Source of the DNA: Candidatus Kapaibacterium sp.
GTDB lineage: Bacteria > Bacteroidota > Ignavibacteria > Kapaibacteriales > UBA4661
NCBI GenBank assembly: GCA_025358765.1
Contig: JANYIG010000135.1
Location: 1-51,729, forward strand
Direction: 5' to 3'
DNA length: 51,729 nt
The notes under the pieces were generated by a model. It saw nothing but the letters and a program-made list of their open reading frames with translations, did no database searches and had not been told where the DNA came from. Positions 8,722-18,901 of this stretch are shown here, piece by piece; the stretch's first letter is position 1, and the number at the start of each line of letters is the position of its first letter. Position numbers and translations under genes: made by a program.

Positions 8722-10011
8722 CTACCGTTTTGGTTTTCGTTGGAGAACAGAATATGATGCCTTAAACTCTTGGAAGTCGTGAATAGCGTTTTTGCTGTAT
8801 GTTTCAGCATAATCCAAAAGAGTGCCAAACCAGCGTTGACTATGCTCGGCAAATTCAATTAATTCATCGGCAATTGCCGAACCCTGTCGCCCTGAACTCC
8901 TTAGTTGCGCCCACGCCGTCACGCGGGCAATCGTGACAATATACGCCCGTAAGCGAGTAATATCACCACCCCACTCTTCCAAATTAACCTTGCCTGCCGT
9001 TGGTTGAAGTTCCCGAATAATAAAGGGTACTCCCTGTATCTCCACCGCATTCAATAGCGGAGGAGGCATCATCTGCATTCGTTTTTGAACCTCAACCACT
9101 CGATGTGCTTCATTCAGCCATTGCGGTTGACGAATAGACTGCCACGGCTTATTTGCCAAAGCTGGCGGTGAGAATTGTAGTGCCGAAGGGGTCATTTTTT
9201 TCACATCCAACACAAAATGGTTATCAGGCGAACTCTTCGTCCCGATCAGAACGGCATACCGCGATAAGCCCAAACTCCCCGTGCCTGCTAATCGGTGGGC
9301 AACATCCATTACCGTATAAACATCGGGATTATGTTGAGTTGCCCGAAATGCTTCAATAAAAGAATGAATCGTTGAGCGCTCTTCGTCAGTTACTGGTGTA
9401 TAATGGATTCCATCAAGAATAAATCGTCGTTTTTTATTTTTTAGAATGGTACGCCGCGCTAAAAAATCTTTTCGTTGACCTTTTTTCATCCGCAATAACA
9501 ACTTTTTTACCATGTCTGTTTTGAGCATGTTGGTTGTCGTGTTCTGCTCCAGATACCCGGCTTTACCCTCAGCCAATGTAGCTGCATAAACTTCAAGGAA
9601 TGTACGGCATAATTTTTTAACGTCGTTGGCTCCTACCTTCAGCCAACGCCCACTGAGAATAATGCTTGTGATAAGCCGTACAAGATCAACAGTGCATGGT
9701 GCAAGATAGGCTTCATCAAAATCATTGATGTCAAAATACACCAGTCCGTTATTTCCTTGAAAACTTCCAAAATTTTCAAGATGCAAATCCCCACATACCC
9801 ACGTTATAGGAGGCTTGGGCGAGGAAAAGTCCAAAGACCAATCTTCATAAAATAGATGACACGTGCCGCGTAAAAAGCGCACAGGGTTATCACACAAGAG
9901 TTTATATTTCAGTGCTTGTATATCTTCGGGGCGGTCGCGGTTATATGAAAATATACGTTCCGTCACGGTGAGCGTTTCTTTGGGTTGTTTGGCTGGTTGT
10001 TTTCGCATCAT
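8722..10011 (-). CDS. DUF2252 family protein (kinase-like fold)
   Basis: This 429-residue cytoplasmic protein carries the DUF2252 hallmarks: RFLRGTCHLFYEDW, WVCGDLHLENFGSFQG and VYFDINDFDEA, the last two resembling the catalytic and metal-binding loops of aminoglycoside-phosphotransferase-like kinases. It then has a long helical C-terminal part. The length fits the family. It is convergent with the DUF4239 gene and separated from the ROK gene by 188 bp. The substrate of this family is unknown. The kinase-like fold is inferred from the GDLHLEN and DINDFDE motifs. Confidence 0.88.
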   Translation of the reverse strand: MMRKQPAKQPKETLTVTERIFSYNRDRPEDIQALKYKLLCDNPVRFLRGTCHLFYEDWSLDFSSPKPPITWVCGDLHLENFGSFQGNNGLVYFDINDFDEAYLAPCTVDLVRLITSIILSGRWLKVGANDVKKLCRTFLEVYAATLAEGKAGYLEQNTTTNMLKTDMVKKLLLRMKKGQRKDFLARRTILKNKKRRFILDGIHYTPVTDEERSTIHSFIEAFRATQHNPDVYTVMDVAHRLAGTGSLGLSRYAVLIGTKSSPDNHFVLDVKKMTPSALQFSPPALANKPWQSIRQPQWLNEAHRVVEVQKRMQMMPPPLLNAVEIQGVPFIIRELQPTAGKVNLEEWGGDITRLRAYIVTIARVTAWAQLRSSGRQGSAIADELIEFAEHSQRWFGTLLDYAETYSKNAIHDFQEFKASYSVLQRKPKR

Positions 10012-10199
10012 CGTTAATGCTCATTGTAACGGAGAATAAAAATCCAATATTTGTTATAGATGGCGTGGTTGATTTTGCTTTTAAGAGACACGTTCAAGCG
10101 AAGGTGCAATACAACCTGCTTACACGGCATTATACCGTAACAACATCTCGTGGTACAACCGAGGGCACCTGCAAATAGAGAGATTTTGTGTATTGCAGT

Positions 10200-11210
10200 C
10201 TATTGTTTTTGTGTAGTCAAAGAAGCTGTTGCAGCAGTCAAGTCCTTCCATATCAGTGCTGCTGCTCCCAACACGGCTGCGTTATGATTCATCAATGAGG
10301 ATACAAGCAATGTTGTTTTTCCTTTGAAGATGTGTAAGGTATTCTCTTCCATCGCTCGTTGTGTGGGCGCGAGAATCAGGTCGCCGGAGGCTGCTAACCC
10401 ACCAAAAAGGATAATTGCTTCGGGGCTGAAACATGCAATTACGTCCGCCAATTTGCGACCAAGCAATTCACCCGTTTGTTCAAACGCCCGATGAGCAATC
10501 ACATCACCTGCCAGTGCCGCACGGGCTATGTCGGCGGCGTTTATAGCGTTTGGTTCGGTTCTGCGAAAAATGCTATCGTCCGTGTATTCCGCCAAAAGGC
10601 TTAACACTGTGCGCCGAATCCCGCTTGCAGAAACGTATGTTTCCAAGCACCCGCGCCGCCCGCATCCACACATTCTACCGTTGGGATCAACAATCGTATG
10701 CCCAAGTTCTCCTGCAAAACCGTCCGCGCCGTATAAAACATCGCCATTAACCACAATACCACTTCCCAAACCCGTTCCGAGCGTGATGATGATAAAATGT
10801 TTCATGCCCCGCGCCGCGCCAAAGAGCATTTCGCCAAGAGCGGCGGCGTTCGCATCGTTCGTGAGTGCAACGGGAACCGCAAATTCTTCCTCTACAATCC
10901 GCTTCAAATGGACAACTTGCCCCCAATTCAGGTTTGGCGGTTGTTCGATTGTACCTGTGTAATAATTTGCGCTCGGTGCGCCGATACCGATGCCTTGCAA
11001 CACGCAGCGATCTTCGACATTGTGCCATAATAAGCGCATTCGGTCGTATAAACGCGGCAAAAAAAGCGTTATTGGTTCGTGAGCAAGTGTGGGAATGGTA
11101 TCGTCTGCAAGGCAATTACCATCACGGTCAACAATGCCAAAAGCTGTGTTCGTGCCGCCAATGTCAATACCAAATGTTACCTGTCGTAATGTGTTCTGAG
11201 GAGGAGTCAT
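10200..11210 (-). CDS. ROK-family sugar kinase
   Basis: This 336-residue ROK kinase has an N-terminal phosphate-binding DIGGTNT (16-22), the catalytic Asp in TNDANAA (Asp119), the sugar-binding ExGH in GELGHT (168-172), and the zinc motif CGCGRRGCLE (181-190). It would phosphorylate a hexose or N-acetylhexosamine with ATP in the cytoplasm. As the last gene of the glycosidase run, it is placed to handle mannose, GlcNAc or glucose released from glycans. ROK sequences do not fix the sugar reliably, so glucokinase, mannokinase and GlcNAc kinase all remain possible. Confidence 0.88.
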   Translation of the reverse strand: MTPPQNTLRQVTFGIDIGGTNTAFGIVDRDGNCLADDTIPTLAHEPITLFLPRLYDRMRLLWHNVEDRCVLQGIGIGAPSANYYTGTIEQPPNLNWGQVVHLKRIVEEEFAVPVALTNDANAAALGEMLFGAARGMKHFIIITLGTGLGSGIVVNGDVLYGADGFAGELGHTIVDPNGRMCGCGRRGCLETYVSASGIRRTVLSLLAEYTDDSIFRRTEPNAINAADIARAALAGDVIAHRAFEQTGELLGRKLADVIACFSPEAIILFGGLAASGDLILAPTQRAMEENTLHIFKGKTTLLVSSLMNHNAAVLGAAALIWKDLTAATASLTTQKQ

Positions 11211-11225
11211 ATTGATTTGTAGGAA

Positions 11226-12218
11226 TTAGCTTTTTGCATAATATTCAGCTTTAAATGTTGTGTGTTCGCCATTGCGATACAACGCCACAGTAAAATCTTT
11301 CGTCAGGCTAAATGCACCAATGTCGCCGTTTTTGCCCAGCGCAACAAATCCAACTTGAAGCTCTTTGTAATGAGTATTTTTTTTTGCAATACGCTCTATG
11401 GCAAGCTCACAGGCTTGTTGTGGAGTTTTTCCGCTTCGCATCAGCTCCGTCACCAAAAAACTTCCAACGGATTTGATCACAATTTCGCCAAGACCGGACG
11501 ACGTAACCGCACCAACTTCATTATCCACATACAAACCCGCGCCGATAATGGGTGAATCCCCCACACGCCCGTGCAGCTTAAACGCCCAACCACTTGTGGA
11601 GCAAGCGCCGGAAAGATTGCCGTTTTTGTCTAAGGCGAGCATCCCGATTGTATCGTGATTATCTTTGCTCACGTGCGGCAAGACAAGCGGCTTCTGCTGC
11701 TTTTTCCATTTTGACCACTCAGCTTTTGCATTCGGTGTGAGAAGATTTTCCCGTTTGAAACCATTTGCAAGGGCAAAATCGAGCGCACCTTTGCCCACAA
11801 GCATCACGTGTGGTGTTTTTTCCATCACGCGGCGTGCAACAGAGACGGGGTGCATAATTCCTTCCAAAGCAGCAACAGAACCAACATTGCCAAACTCATC
11901 CATCACCGAAGCATCAAGCGTGACAATGCCCTCACGGTCGGGTAAGCCGCCATAGCCCACGCTTGTATCGTTCGGGTCAGCTTCCGTAAGTCGTACCCCC
12001 TGCTCAATAGCGTCTAATGCCCGCCCACCCCGCTCCAACAGGGCAGCCGCCACACGATTAGCGGGAATATTCGGCTCCCACGTTGTGATGATAACAGGCG
12101 AACTTGCCGGAGTCGGTAACTTCATCTTGCCGTAAACGGCAGGTTCGGCAAGGGCAAGTGTTGCCGATGCAATTGCACCATGGACAAAATCACGCCGCGA
12201 AAAAGAAGAATTGCTCAT
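11226..12218 (-). CDS. N4-(beta-N-acetylglucosaminyl)-L-asparaginase (glycosylasparaginase)
   Basis: N-terminal-nucleophile hydrolase of 330 residues that cleaves the GlcNAc-Asn bond left after glycoprotein breakdown. The start at 12218 places a twin-arginine signal (SRRDFVHGAIASATLALA, 7-24) at the N-terminus, so export by Tat is likely. The longer reading to 12308 would overlap the GH92 gene. The autoprocessing site is NHDTIGML, with Thr190 as nucleophile after cleavage. GVRLTEADPNDTSVGYGG, the GSVAALEG region and HGRVGDSPIIGAGLY are conserved family segments. It sits directly downstream of the GH92 and GH2 mannosidase genes, as expected for N-glycan catabolism. Confidence 0.93.
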   Translation of the reverse strand: MSNSSFSRRDFVHGAIASATLALAEPAVYGKMKLPTPASSPVIITTWEPNIPANRVAAALLERGGRALDAIEQGVRLTEADPNDTSVGYGGLPDREGIVTLDASVMDEFGNVGSVAALEGIMHPVSVARRVMEKTPHVMLVGKGALDFALANGFKRENLLTPNAKAEWSKWKKQQKPLVLPHVSKDNHDTIGMLALDKNGNLSGACSTSGWAFKLHGRVGDSPIIGAGLYVDNEVGAVTSSGLGEIVIKSVGSFLVTELMRSGKTPQQACELAIERIAKKNTHYKELQVGFVALGKNGDIGAFSLTKDFTVALYRNGEHTTFKAEYYAKS

Positions 12219-12300
12219 AGAATTGTCGTCGTCGCAAGCATGGTTGCGGTTGATAAATGAAAGAATTATGCCGTCGTAGAGATAGTGTGTTGTCCTGTCC

Positions 12301-15300
12301 CTACTCAATCACAATCTCGTCAATAAAAATATATGCTTTGTTGCCAGCGCCTAAATGCCACGCGGGAATATCGCCGTAATTGCGGGCAATAAGTTTCACA
12401 TACCGTGCAGTTTGCGGCGCGATTTTTTGTGCAAATTGTTTTGTTATGACGGTATAATCGTTGTCGGGAACGTCGGTTCGTATCGTCGCAACGGGCAAAA
12501 ATACTGTTCCGTTGGTCGAAACGGAAAATTCCACCGTGCGTGGCATCCAAATCCACGGACGAATATCTTGCAAAAAGCCTGCACCAACGTTCGAGATGGT
12601 TTGCAGTTTGCCCAAATCCACAACCGCCTCCACATCCGTTCCCCAATAACCTTGCCACGCACCCGCGCGGAAATCCCTGTTGCCACGAATACCATCAATC
12701 AGAGCCATTGCGCCACCCGCGGCGTATTGCGGCACGAACGTCGAACGTGTTTGTATTGTCCATTCGCGGGACAAATTCATAAACTCGGCGCTGACCGGAA
12801 CACTTACGGATGTCGCACCACCGCTTATTCGTGCGGCAATTGCTTTCACCGTACAAGTTGTTCCGATGGTAAACGGTTTGGTGTACGGACGTGATGTTAT
12901 CGTTGGTTCACTGCCATCCGTTGTGTAAAAGATGCTCGCGGCTGTCTCTGCACAACGAATCTGCACGTCCATTGTTGTTTTGAACGTTCGCGCCGGAGCC
13001 AAAATCGAGGGCGATGGGAGAATGAGATAATCGTTGATGGATGACTGCGGTGCATCACGTTCTGCTCCGCCCCACATCATATTCGGTTTGTCGCCCATTG
13101 CAAATTCAAGTGTTCCGCCCCGCATTAGGTCTTCATGCTTCAAATACGACTGTGTATGAGGCTTGCCACCAAGCGAAGCGGATTGAATATACAAATTTTT
13201 TGCGGAAACGGCTGGCGCTTTGATGATAAAGGTTTTGCCGTTTTCAAGATTGATACGCGCTTCTTTGAACAATGGCGTTCCGATGGTATAGAACGGCAGC
13301 CCGGGCGTAACCTGATAGAACCCCAATGCGCTCAACACGTACCAAGCGGACATCTGCCCGCAATCCTCATTGCCCGGCAATCCGTCTGGCTTTGATGTAT
13401 AGAGGCTGTCCAAAATATGGCGAACCAATGCTTGCGTTTTCCACGGCTTGCGAACGTAGTTGTACAAATACGCCATATTGTGACTCGGTTCATTGCCCTG
13501 CGCGTATTGCCCAATCAAACCTGTAATGTCTGCTTGTTCGCGCCCCGTCGTGCGTGGGTCAGCGCTGAAGAGCGCATCAATCTTTGCTTCAAGTTTATCG
13601 TACCCACCGAGCAACCGCGCAAGCCCTTGAATATCTTGCGGAGCAAAAAAACTATAATGCCAACTGTTCCCTTCGGTGTAATTAAAATTTACCTCACGAG
13701 GGTCGAATGGCGCAAACCAGCCTCCATTCTGCCTACCGCGCATGAACGTGGTTTCAGGGTCGAACATGTTTTTGTAATACTGTGCTCGCTGAATATACGT
13801 TTTGTAATCAGATTCTTTATTGAGCTGTTTTGCCATAACTGCAAAACACCAATCATCATACGAATATTCCAACGTTTTCGACACAGATTCCGCTTCGTCT
13901 TCTACTGCTATGAATCCTTGTTTTTGGTAGGCTTCCAAGCCAAAATGTTTGAGCGTTGCACTGTGCTTCATTGCTTCCAATGCTTTCTCCATATCAAACC
14001 CTCTGCCGTCTTCGGCAATGCCTTTAGCGGCAGCATCGGCAATAACAGAAACGGAATGATAGCCAATCATACAATCTGTTTCGTTCGCAGCAAGCTCCCA
14101 CACAGGCAGCCGCCCGCCTTGCTCGTAGTGCGTCAGGAACGTATTGATAAAATCCTTTGTGCGCTTTTGGTCAATGATGGTGTAAAGCGGGTGCGCCGCA
14201 CGAAACGTGTCCCAGAGAGAAAAAATTGTATATTCAGTGTGCTTGCTTGCCGTGTGAATGCGTCCATCCAAGCCACGATAGCTCCCGTCAATATCACTAA
14301 AAAGATTTGGTGCGCTCATTGCGTGATACAGCGACGTGTAAAATGTTCGCATCTGTTCTTCCGAGCCGCCGGACACTTCTATTTTGCGTAGTTCTTTGTT
14401 CCATGCGGCTTGCGCGGCGGAACGAGCATGTTCAAAATTCCCATCTTTAAGTTCCGCTTCAAGATTTTTCCGCGCACCTTCGATGCTCACCGCAGAAATA
14501 CCCACTTTGACGATGATGGCTTCGTTGGCTTTTGTCTCGAAACGCACAAACGCTTTCAGATTTTTCCCGTCAGCCTCACGCAATGGTACCTGAAGCGTGT
14601 CGTTCACCGCAATGCCAGACGCAACAAAGGGTTTAGAAAATTCCGCCACAAAATAAACATGTTGGTCACGCGCCCAAGCATCCGAGCGACGGAAACCTTC
14701 CAACCGATTATTGCCGACAATTTTCACGCTCGACGCAAGCACTTTGTCGCGGTGCAGCAAATCCAGAATGATTGTCGCCTGTTTTGTTGCGGGAAACGTG
14801 TATTTGTGCAATCCCGTACGTGGCGTGGCGGTCAATTCCACATCTATGCCGTCATCGTCAAGGCGCACGGCATAATAACCCGGATGTGCTTTTTCGGTGC
14901 TATGACGGAAAGCAGAATCATAGCCGGAGACAGCTGCTTTTTTCGGATTGCCTTGCGGAGCGTTTACAAACTGCGGTTCGCCTACCATGGGCATGAACAA
15001 AATATCGCCGTAATCCGAAACGCCTACACCGCTTAAATGTGTATGGCTAAAACCATATATCACGGAATCTGAATAATGATACCCCGAACAACCATCCCAG
15101 CCATCAAGCCGCGTATCAGGACTAAGTTGCACCATTCCGAACGGCGTGGTTGCTCCCGGATACGTATGCCCGTGACCACCAGTACCAACAAACGGGTTTA
15201 CATAGCGCGTATAATCAGCTTTGCCGGAGACAGAAGATTTATTTTTTGATTGAGCAAAAAGCAAATTTGTTGATATGCCGAAGGCGGCAAGGGCAAAGCA

Positions 15301-15360
15301 ACAAACAAGTGCGATGCACGAGCAAAGGCGCGAAGAATGGTTTTTCATAACGTTTGTCAT
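12301..15360 (-). CDS. GH92 alpha-mannosidase with chitobiase-C-like and F5/8C-like C-terminal modules
   Basis: This 1019-residue exported enzyme has a signal peptide (about 1-37, ending FAQS). The GH92 domain (about 50-765) starts with YVNPFVGTGGHGHTYPGA and contains the probable general acid in YTEGNSW (Glu563) and the acidic pair in GNEDCGQMSAWY (665-666). GH92 enzymes are Ca2+-dependent exo-alpha-mannosidases acting on N-glycans. About 250 residues follow the catalytic domain: a chitobiase-C-like module (IFYTTDGSEPT; about 790-865) and a discoidin-like module (about 880-1019). The ATG shares one base with the GH2 stop (TAATG), so translation is coupled. Linkage specificity (alpha-1,2, 1,3 or 1,6) cannot be read here. 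Confidence 0.94.
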   Translation of the reverse strand: MTNVMKNHSSRLCSCIALVCCFALAAFGISTNLLFAQSKNKSSVSGKADYTRYVNPFVGTGGHGHTYPGATTPFGMVQLSPDTRLDGWDGCSGYHYSDSVIYGFSHTHLSGVGVSDYGDILFMPMVGEPQFVNAPQGNPKKAAVSGYDSAFRHSTEKAHPGYYAVRLDDDGIDVELTATPRTGLHKYTFPATKQATIILDLLHRDKVLASSVKIVGNNRLEGFRRSDAWARDQHVYFVAEFSKPFVASGIAVNDTLQVPLREADGKNLKAFVRFETKANEAIIVKVGISAVSIEGARKNLEAELKDGNFEHARSAAQAAWNKELRKIEVSGGSEEQMRTFYTSLYHAMSAPNLFSDIDGSYRGLDGRIHTASKHTEYTIFSLWDTFRAAHPLYTIIDQKRTKDFINTFLTHYEQGGRLPVWELAANETDCMIGYHSVSVIADAAAKGIAEDGRGFDMEKALEAMKHSATLKHFGLEAYQKQGFIAVEDEAESVSKTLEYSYDDWCFAVMAKQLNKESDYKTYIQRAQYYKNMFDPETTFMRGRQNGGWFAPFDPREVNFNYTEGNSWHYSFFAPQDIQGLARLLGGYDKLEAKIDALFSADPRTTGREQADITGLIGQYAQGNEPSHNMAYLYNYVRKPWKTQALVRHILDSLYTSKPDGLPGNEDCGQMSAWYVLSALGFYQVTPGLPFYTIGTPLFKEARINLENGKTFIIKAPAVSAKNLYIQSASLGGKPHTQSYLKHEDLMRGGTLEFAMGDKPNMMWGGAERDAPQSSINDYLILPSPSILAPARTFKTTMDVQIRCAETAASIFYTTDGSEPTITSRPYTKPFTIGTTCTVKAIAARISGGATSVSVPVSAEFMNLSREWTIQTRSTFVPQYAAGGAMALIDGIRGNRDFRAGAWQGYWGTDVEAVVDLGKLQTISNVGAGFLQDIRPWIWMPRTVEFSVSTNGTVFLPVATIRTDVPDNDYTVITKQFAQKIAPQTARYVKLIARNYGDIPAWHLGAGNKAYIFIDEIVIE

Positions 15361-18101
15361 TAGTACGAATCAATAAGCGATTGAAGAAGAAGTAATTGAC
15401 GCAGGGCATCAGGTTCAATATCAGCATTTTGGCGCAGAGCATGAGCGCCTACAGGCATGACGGTTACTCGTCGAATCTCGCCCGGAAGCAGGTCGAAAAA
15501 ATTATCGCTAAAATGAACTTCACCCTCACGGAGGCTTAAGTACACATTTTTCGCAAGGGTATTTGATTGCAGTTCAATAACCGTGCGACCGCTCTCGCCG
15601 CTTATCTTCACGCTTATTTGCGGTTTGGAAAGTGCAGCATCTTTCGGCTGCGTGAAATACACCAAGCGCTTTGCAAGCGTCGAAGCATTATTCCCTGCTC
15701 CGCTTTTGAACTCTGCAACCAACACCGTCCGCGAACGGTCAGCCACGCCTAACAGAGCGGCTTCTGGTGTTGTGAATACGACTGAGCTTGCGTTGGCACG
15801 AGCCACAACGGGCAGGGAACTTGACCAAAGTTGTGTTCCGTCGAACGAAAGCAACCGTAATTCCAGCATCCCGCTCACATCGGTCAAACGATCAGAAACG
15901 AGATAAAGCTCTAACGAATCCTTGCCGTCTCCGGCACGATGACGGTGAGCAGAAAGTGCTACGTCCGCAAACAAGTCACGAACGGCGTAATGCAGCGCCT
16001 TCCAGCGCCCAAAATAATCGCGGCTCGACCACGACGTGACTTGCCAGCAATCGTTGAGCTGCCAATACAGGGTTCCCATACAATACGGTTTGGCGCGGCG
16101 GTGTGCTTCGATGGCGGTTGTTATGCCTTTTGCTTGCAGCAATTGTGTGACGTACACGTATTGCTCAAAGTTTTTGGCAGGTTTGTAATCGCGTTCCAAA
16201 TACGCTTGAATACTCGCGTAACCTGTAGGGTGCTTCTGGTGCGCCTTCATTGTAGCGGAGCTAATACTCAATTCTTCGATGCTTAACGAATTTGGTGCTG
16301 AGTTCGGTGCCGAGTTCGGCATGGCAAATGTTTTGATTGTCAGCATCGGTGGACACGCTTGCATCCCGTATTCAGACATAAAACGCCCTACTTTTTCTTC
16401 GTAGCGCTCGAACGGCTCCAAACCCCACCACACGCCCCAATAATGTGAATCTCCTTCGAGCATACTTTCAGCACGCCCCCAACCATGTTGCGGCGACGAA
16501 CGCCAGTAAAAACGCTGCGGGTCGTGTTCGGCAACAGCAGCCGGTAATACGTCGTGAAATATACGTTCGTACCAACTCCAGATTCGCGCGGAATCGGCAG
16601 AGGAATAGCCATATTGTTTTTGCCAACCCCAATTATGCCACGCCTCATCAATTTCATTGTTGCCACACCAAAGCGCTATACATGGGTGATTCCGCAAACG
16701 TTTTACGTTATCTATTGCCTCTTGTCGAACATTTTCCACAAACGCGCTGTCGCCCGGAACCATCGCACAGGCAAACATAAAATCTTGCCATACTAAAATA
16801 CCCTGTTCGTCGCAAAGGTCGTAGAATTCATCCCGTTCGTAGGTTCCCCCGCCCCACACTCGGAGCATGTTCATATTCGCCATTGCCGCATCGCTCACCA
16901 AACGGCGATAATCCTCTGTGGTCACACGCGGCAAAAAACTGTCCGGCGGAATATAATTTGCGCCCTTCATAAACACAGGAACACCGTTCAAACGCACCAT
17001 AAAACTTTGCCCTGCTGGCTTTGATGCCGAATTCGGCGCAGTATCTTTTTTCTGATCTTTTTCCTGCACAATCTCAAGTGTCCGCAATCCAATCCGCGTC
17101 GTGGCAGAATCCAACACGCGTTTTCCCACTCCATTTTCGACTATATCGCAGTGAATCGAATATAAATGCGGTTTGCCCAAACCGTTGCACCACCACCTCT
17201 GCGGGTTATTGAGTGAACACTTTATTACCACACGGTTTGAGCCTTTTTGCAACGTGACGCGCTGCTTATTCAATTCTACCCCAAAAAGGTTTATTCCGGC
17301 AGGTTGCCGAAGTCGGCAACGTTCGGAGACGTGAACCGTTGTCGTCATCGGACGTGCAGCACGAATTTCAGCAATCACGCTCAACCGCGCTTCTTTGTCC
17401 GTGAGCGATTGTTGCACCACGTGAACCGATTCCAAGTGTACCCCACTCCACGCCTCCAAATGTACCGATCGCCAAATGCCACACGTAATAAATCGCGGAC
17501 CCCAATCCCAACCATAATGATACTGGGCTTTACGGCTCCATACTTTTCCCGTAGAATCATCGCCACCAAGCGTAAACGGAATTTGCTTCGTAAGGGCAGC
17601 ACCACGCGTTGTTGCCGGGTCGAACACCACACGTATTGTGTTGTTGCCTATTTTCAAATACCGCTTGCTATCAATCCGCCACGTGCGAAACATATTATTC
17701 GCTTGCAACACCGACACATTATTGATGTAAACGTGAGCATATGTATCCAAACCCTCAAATACAAGCTCCACTGCGTCGTTGGCGAGCAGCGCCGCAGAAC
17801 ACATAGTCGTTGTTTCATATTCCCACGATTCGCGCTCCACCCACTGAACGCGAGATTCATTCACACCTTCAAAAGGGTCAGGAATAATGCCGTGCCGCAA
17901 CAAATCTGTGTGAATCGTACCGGGAACCGTCGCTGCAAACCAGTGCATACTTAATTTGCCGGTGCCAATTTTGCGAAAACGCCAACCGTCCTTAATAGGA
18001 ATAGTGGTCATGGCAATAATGTCTGTAGCACCTGCACACAATAGGCAACATCCTGCACACAATAACCAGCGCGACCAATATGAAAAAAATACGTGCTTCA
18101 T
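15360..18101 (-). CDS. GH2 beta-mannosidase
   Basis: This 913-residue exported enzyme removes beta-mannose from non-reducing ends, including the Man-beta-1,4-GlcNAc of the N-glycan core. It has a signal peptide (about 1-30), a sugar-binding domain opening with DGWRFRK and ATVPGTIHTDLL, the sandwich domain with HYGWDWGPRF, and the TIM barrel. The general acid/base is in WCGNNEIDEAW (Glu483) and the nucleophile in FMSEYGMQ (Glu577). A short repetitive PNSAPNSAPNS segment sits inside the barrel region after the nucleophile and is probably a surface loop. Its ATG overlaps the CutC stop by four bases (ATGA), and its stop overlaps the GH92 start. Confidence 0.94.
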   Translation of the reverse strand: MKHVFFSYWSRWLLCAGCCLLCAGATDIIAMTTIPIKDGWRFRKIGTGKLSMHWFAATVPGTIHTDLLRHGIIPDPFEGVNESRVQWVERESWEYETTTMCSAALLANDAVELVFEGLDTYAHVYINNVSVLQANNMFRTWRIDSKRYLKIGNNTIRVVFDPATTRGAALTKQIPFTLGGDDSTGKVWSRKAQYHYGWDWGPRFITCGIWRSVHLEAWSGVHLESVHVVQQSLTDKEARLSVIAEIRAARPMTTTVHVSERCRLRQPAGINLFGVELNKQRVTLQKGSNRVVIKCSLNNPQRWWCNGLGKPHLYSIHCDIVENGVGKRVLDSATTRIGLRTLEIVQEKDQKKDTAPNSASKPAGQSFMVRLNGVPVFMKGANYIPPDSFLPRVTTEDYRRLVSDAAMANMNMLRVWGGGTYERDEFYDLCDEQGILVWQDFMFACAMVPGDSAFVENVRQEAIDNVKRLRNHPCIALWCGNNEIDEAWHNWGWQKQYGYSSADSARIWSWYERIFHDVLPAAVAEHDPQRFYWRSSPQHGWGRAESMLEGDSHYWGVWWGLEPFERYEEKVGRFMSEYGMQACPPMLTIKTFAMPNSAPNSAPNSLSIEELSISSATMKAHQKHPTGYASIQAYLERDYKPAKNFEQYVYVTQLLQAKGITTAIEAHRRAKPYCMGTLYWQLNDCWQVTSWSSRDYFGRWKALHYAVRDLFADVALSAHRHRAGDGKDSLELYLVSDRLTDVSGMLELRLLSFDGTQLWSSSLPVVARANASSVVFTTPEAALLGVADRSRTVLVAEFKSGAGNNASTLAKRLVYFTQPKDAALSKPQISVKISGESGRTVIELQSNTLAKNVYLSLREGEVHFSDNFFDLLPGEIRRVTVMPVGAHALRQNADIEPDALRQLLLLQSLIDSY

Positions 18102-18874
18102 AACCGTGTATTCAAAACTTTCTCCAAAACTGCTTCCGCAGCCGTTCGTATGGCACGAAGTCGCTCTGCACTTGTGTGTTGGAGGGTGAATTCTGCGCCA
18201 GCAGCGGTTCCCATAGCAAGTTCGGCGCGGCGAAATTCCATAGCACTGTCGCGCAATACTTTTGCTGAAGCGTGAACCTCACGTACCCCTGTTTGTTCCA
18301 CAATCGGCACGACGGTATCAACACTAACGCCGCCGCCGGGCATGATAATGATTCTTCCGGCAGCTATCCGAACCAATCGTGCGAGCAACGGAATCCCCTG
18401 CAAAGCGCTTGCTGCCTGACCGGATGTAAGCACACGGTCAACACCAATCGCAATAAGTTCTTCCAACGTTTGTTCTGCATCCCGCGCCATATCGAACGCA
18501 CGGTGAACCGTGACTCCAAGCGGTCGGGCATTTTCCACAAGTTCGCTACAGCGCTCCACATCAAGCGAGCCGTCAGCGCGAAGAACGCCGAACACCACAC
18601 CATCTACGCCAATGCTCTTACACATTGAAATATCGTACTTCATCACCTCGAACTCCGCCGCCGAATACAAAAAATCACCACCACGAGGGCGGATAATCGG
18701 ATAGATTGTAAGTGAAAGTTGTTTTCGTGCAAGATCCATCGTCCCGTAACTTGGCGTGATACCACCATCGGCGGGGCTGGCGCAAAGTTCAACGCGGTCG
18801 GCTCCGCCACGCTCGGCTTCCACAGCATCGTCGAGGGAATACACACAGGCTTCGAGAGTGAGGCGATGATTCAT
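18098..18874 (-). CDS. cutC: CutC-family protein
   Basis: TIM-barrel CutC protein of 258 residues from the ATG at 18874. The longer frame begins at 18892 with TTG and lacks family resemblance. Conserved segments are LEACVYSLDDAVEAERGGADRVELCAS, IRPRGGDFLYS, GVVFGVLRADG, VTVHRAFDMA and the terminal MPGGGVS and EVHASA. The family was named for copper homeostasis in E. coli, but that role is doubtful. Its position between glycosidase genes, with a four-base overlap into the beta-mannosidase, suggests a role in glycan or amino-sugar metabolism. That is inference. The protein has no signal peptide. Confidence 0.92.
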   Translation of the reverse strand: MNHRLTLEACVYSLDDAVEAERGGADRVELCASPADGGITPSYGTMDLARKQLSLTIYPIIRPRGGDFLYSAAEFEVMKYDISMCKSIGVDGVVFGVLRADGSLDVERCSELVENARPLGVTVHRAFDMARDAEQTLEELIAIGVDRVLTSGQAASALQGIPLLARLVRIAAGRIIIMPGGGVSVDTVVPIVEQTGVREVHASAKVLRDSAMEFRRAELAMGTAAGAEFTLQHTSAERLRAIRTAAEAVLEKVLNTRL

Positions 18875-18901
18875 ACAGACGGCTTCCGTCAATTGTTTTT
18901 G

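Noticed and set aside
13417-14391. A 324-codon plus-strand frame
   Set aside because: Antisense of the GH92 catalytic domain, which has clear family motifs; the frame itself resembles no protein family.
17247-17954. A 235-codon plus-strand frame
   Set aside because: Antisense of the GH2 beta-mannosidase N-terminal domains.
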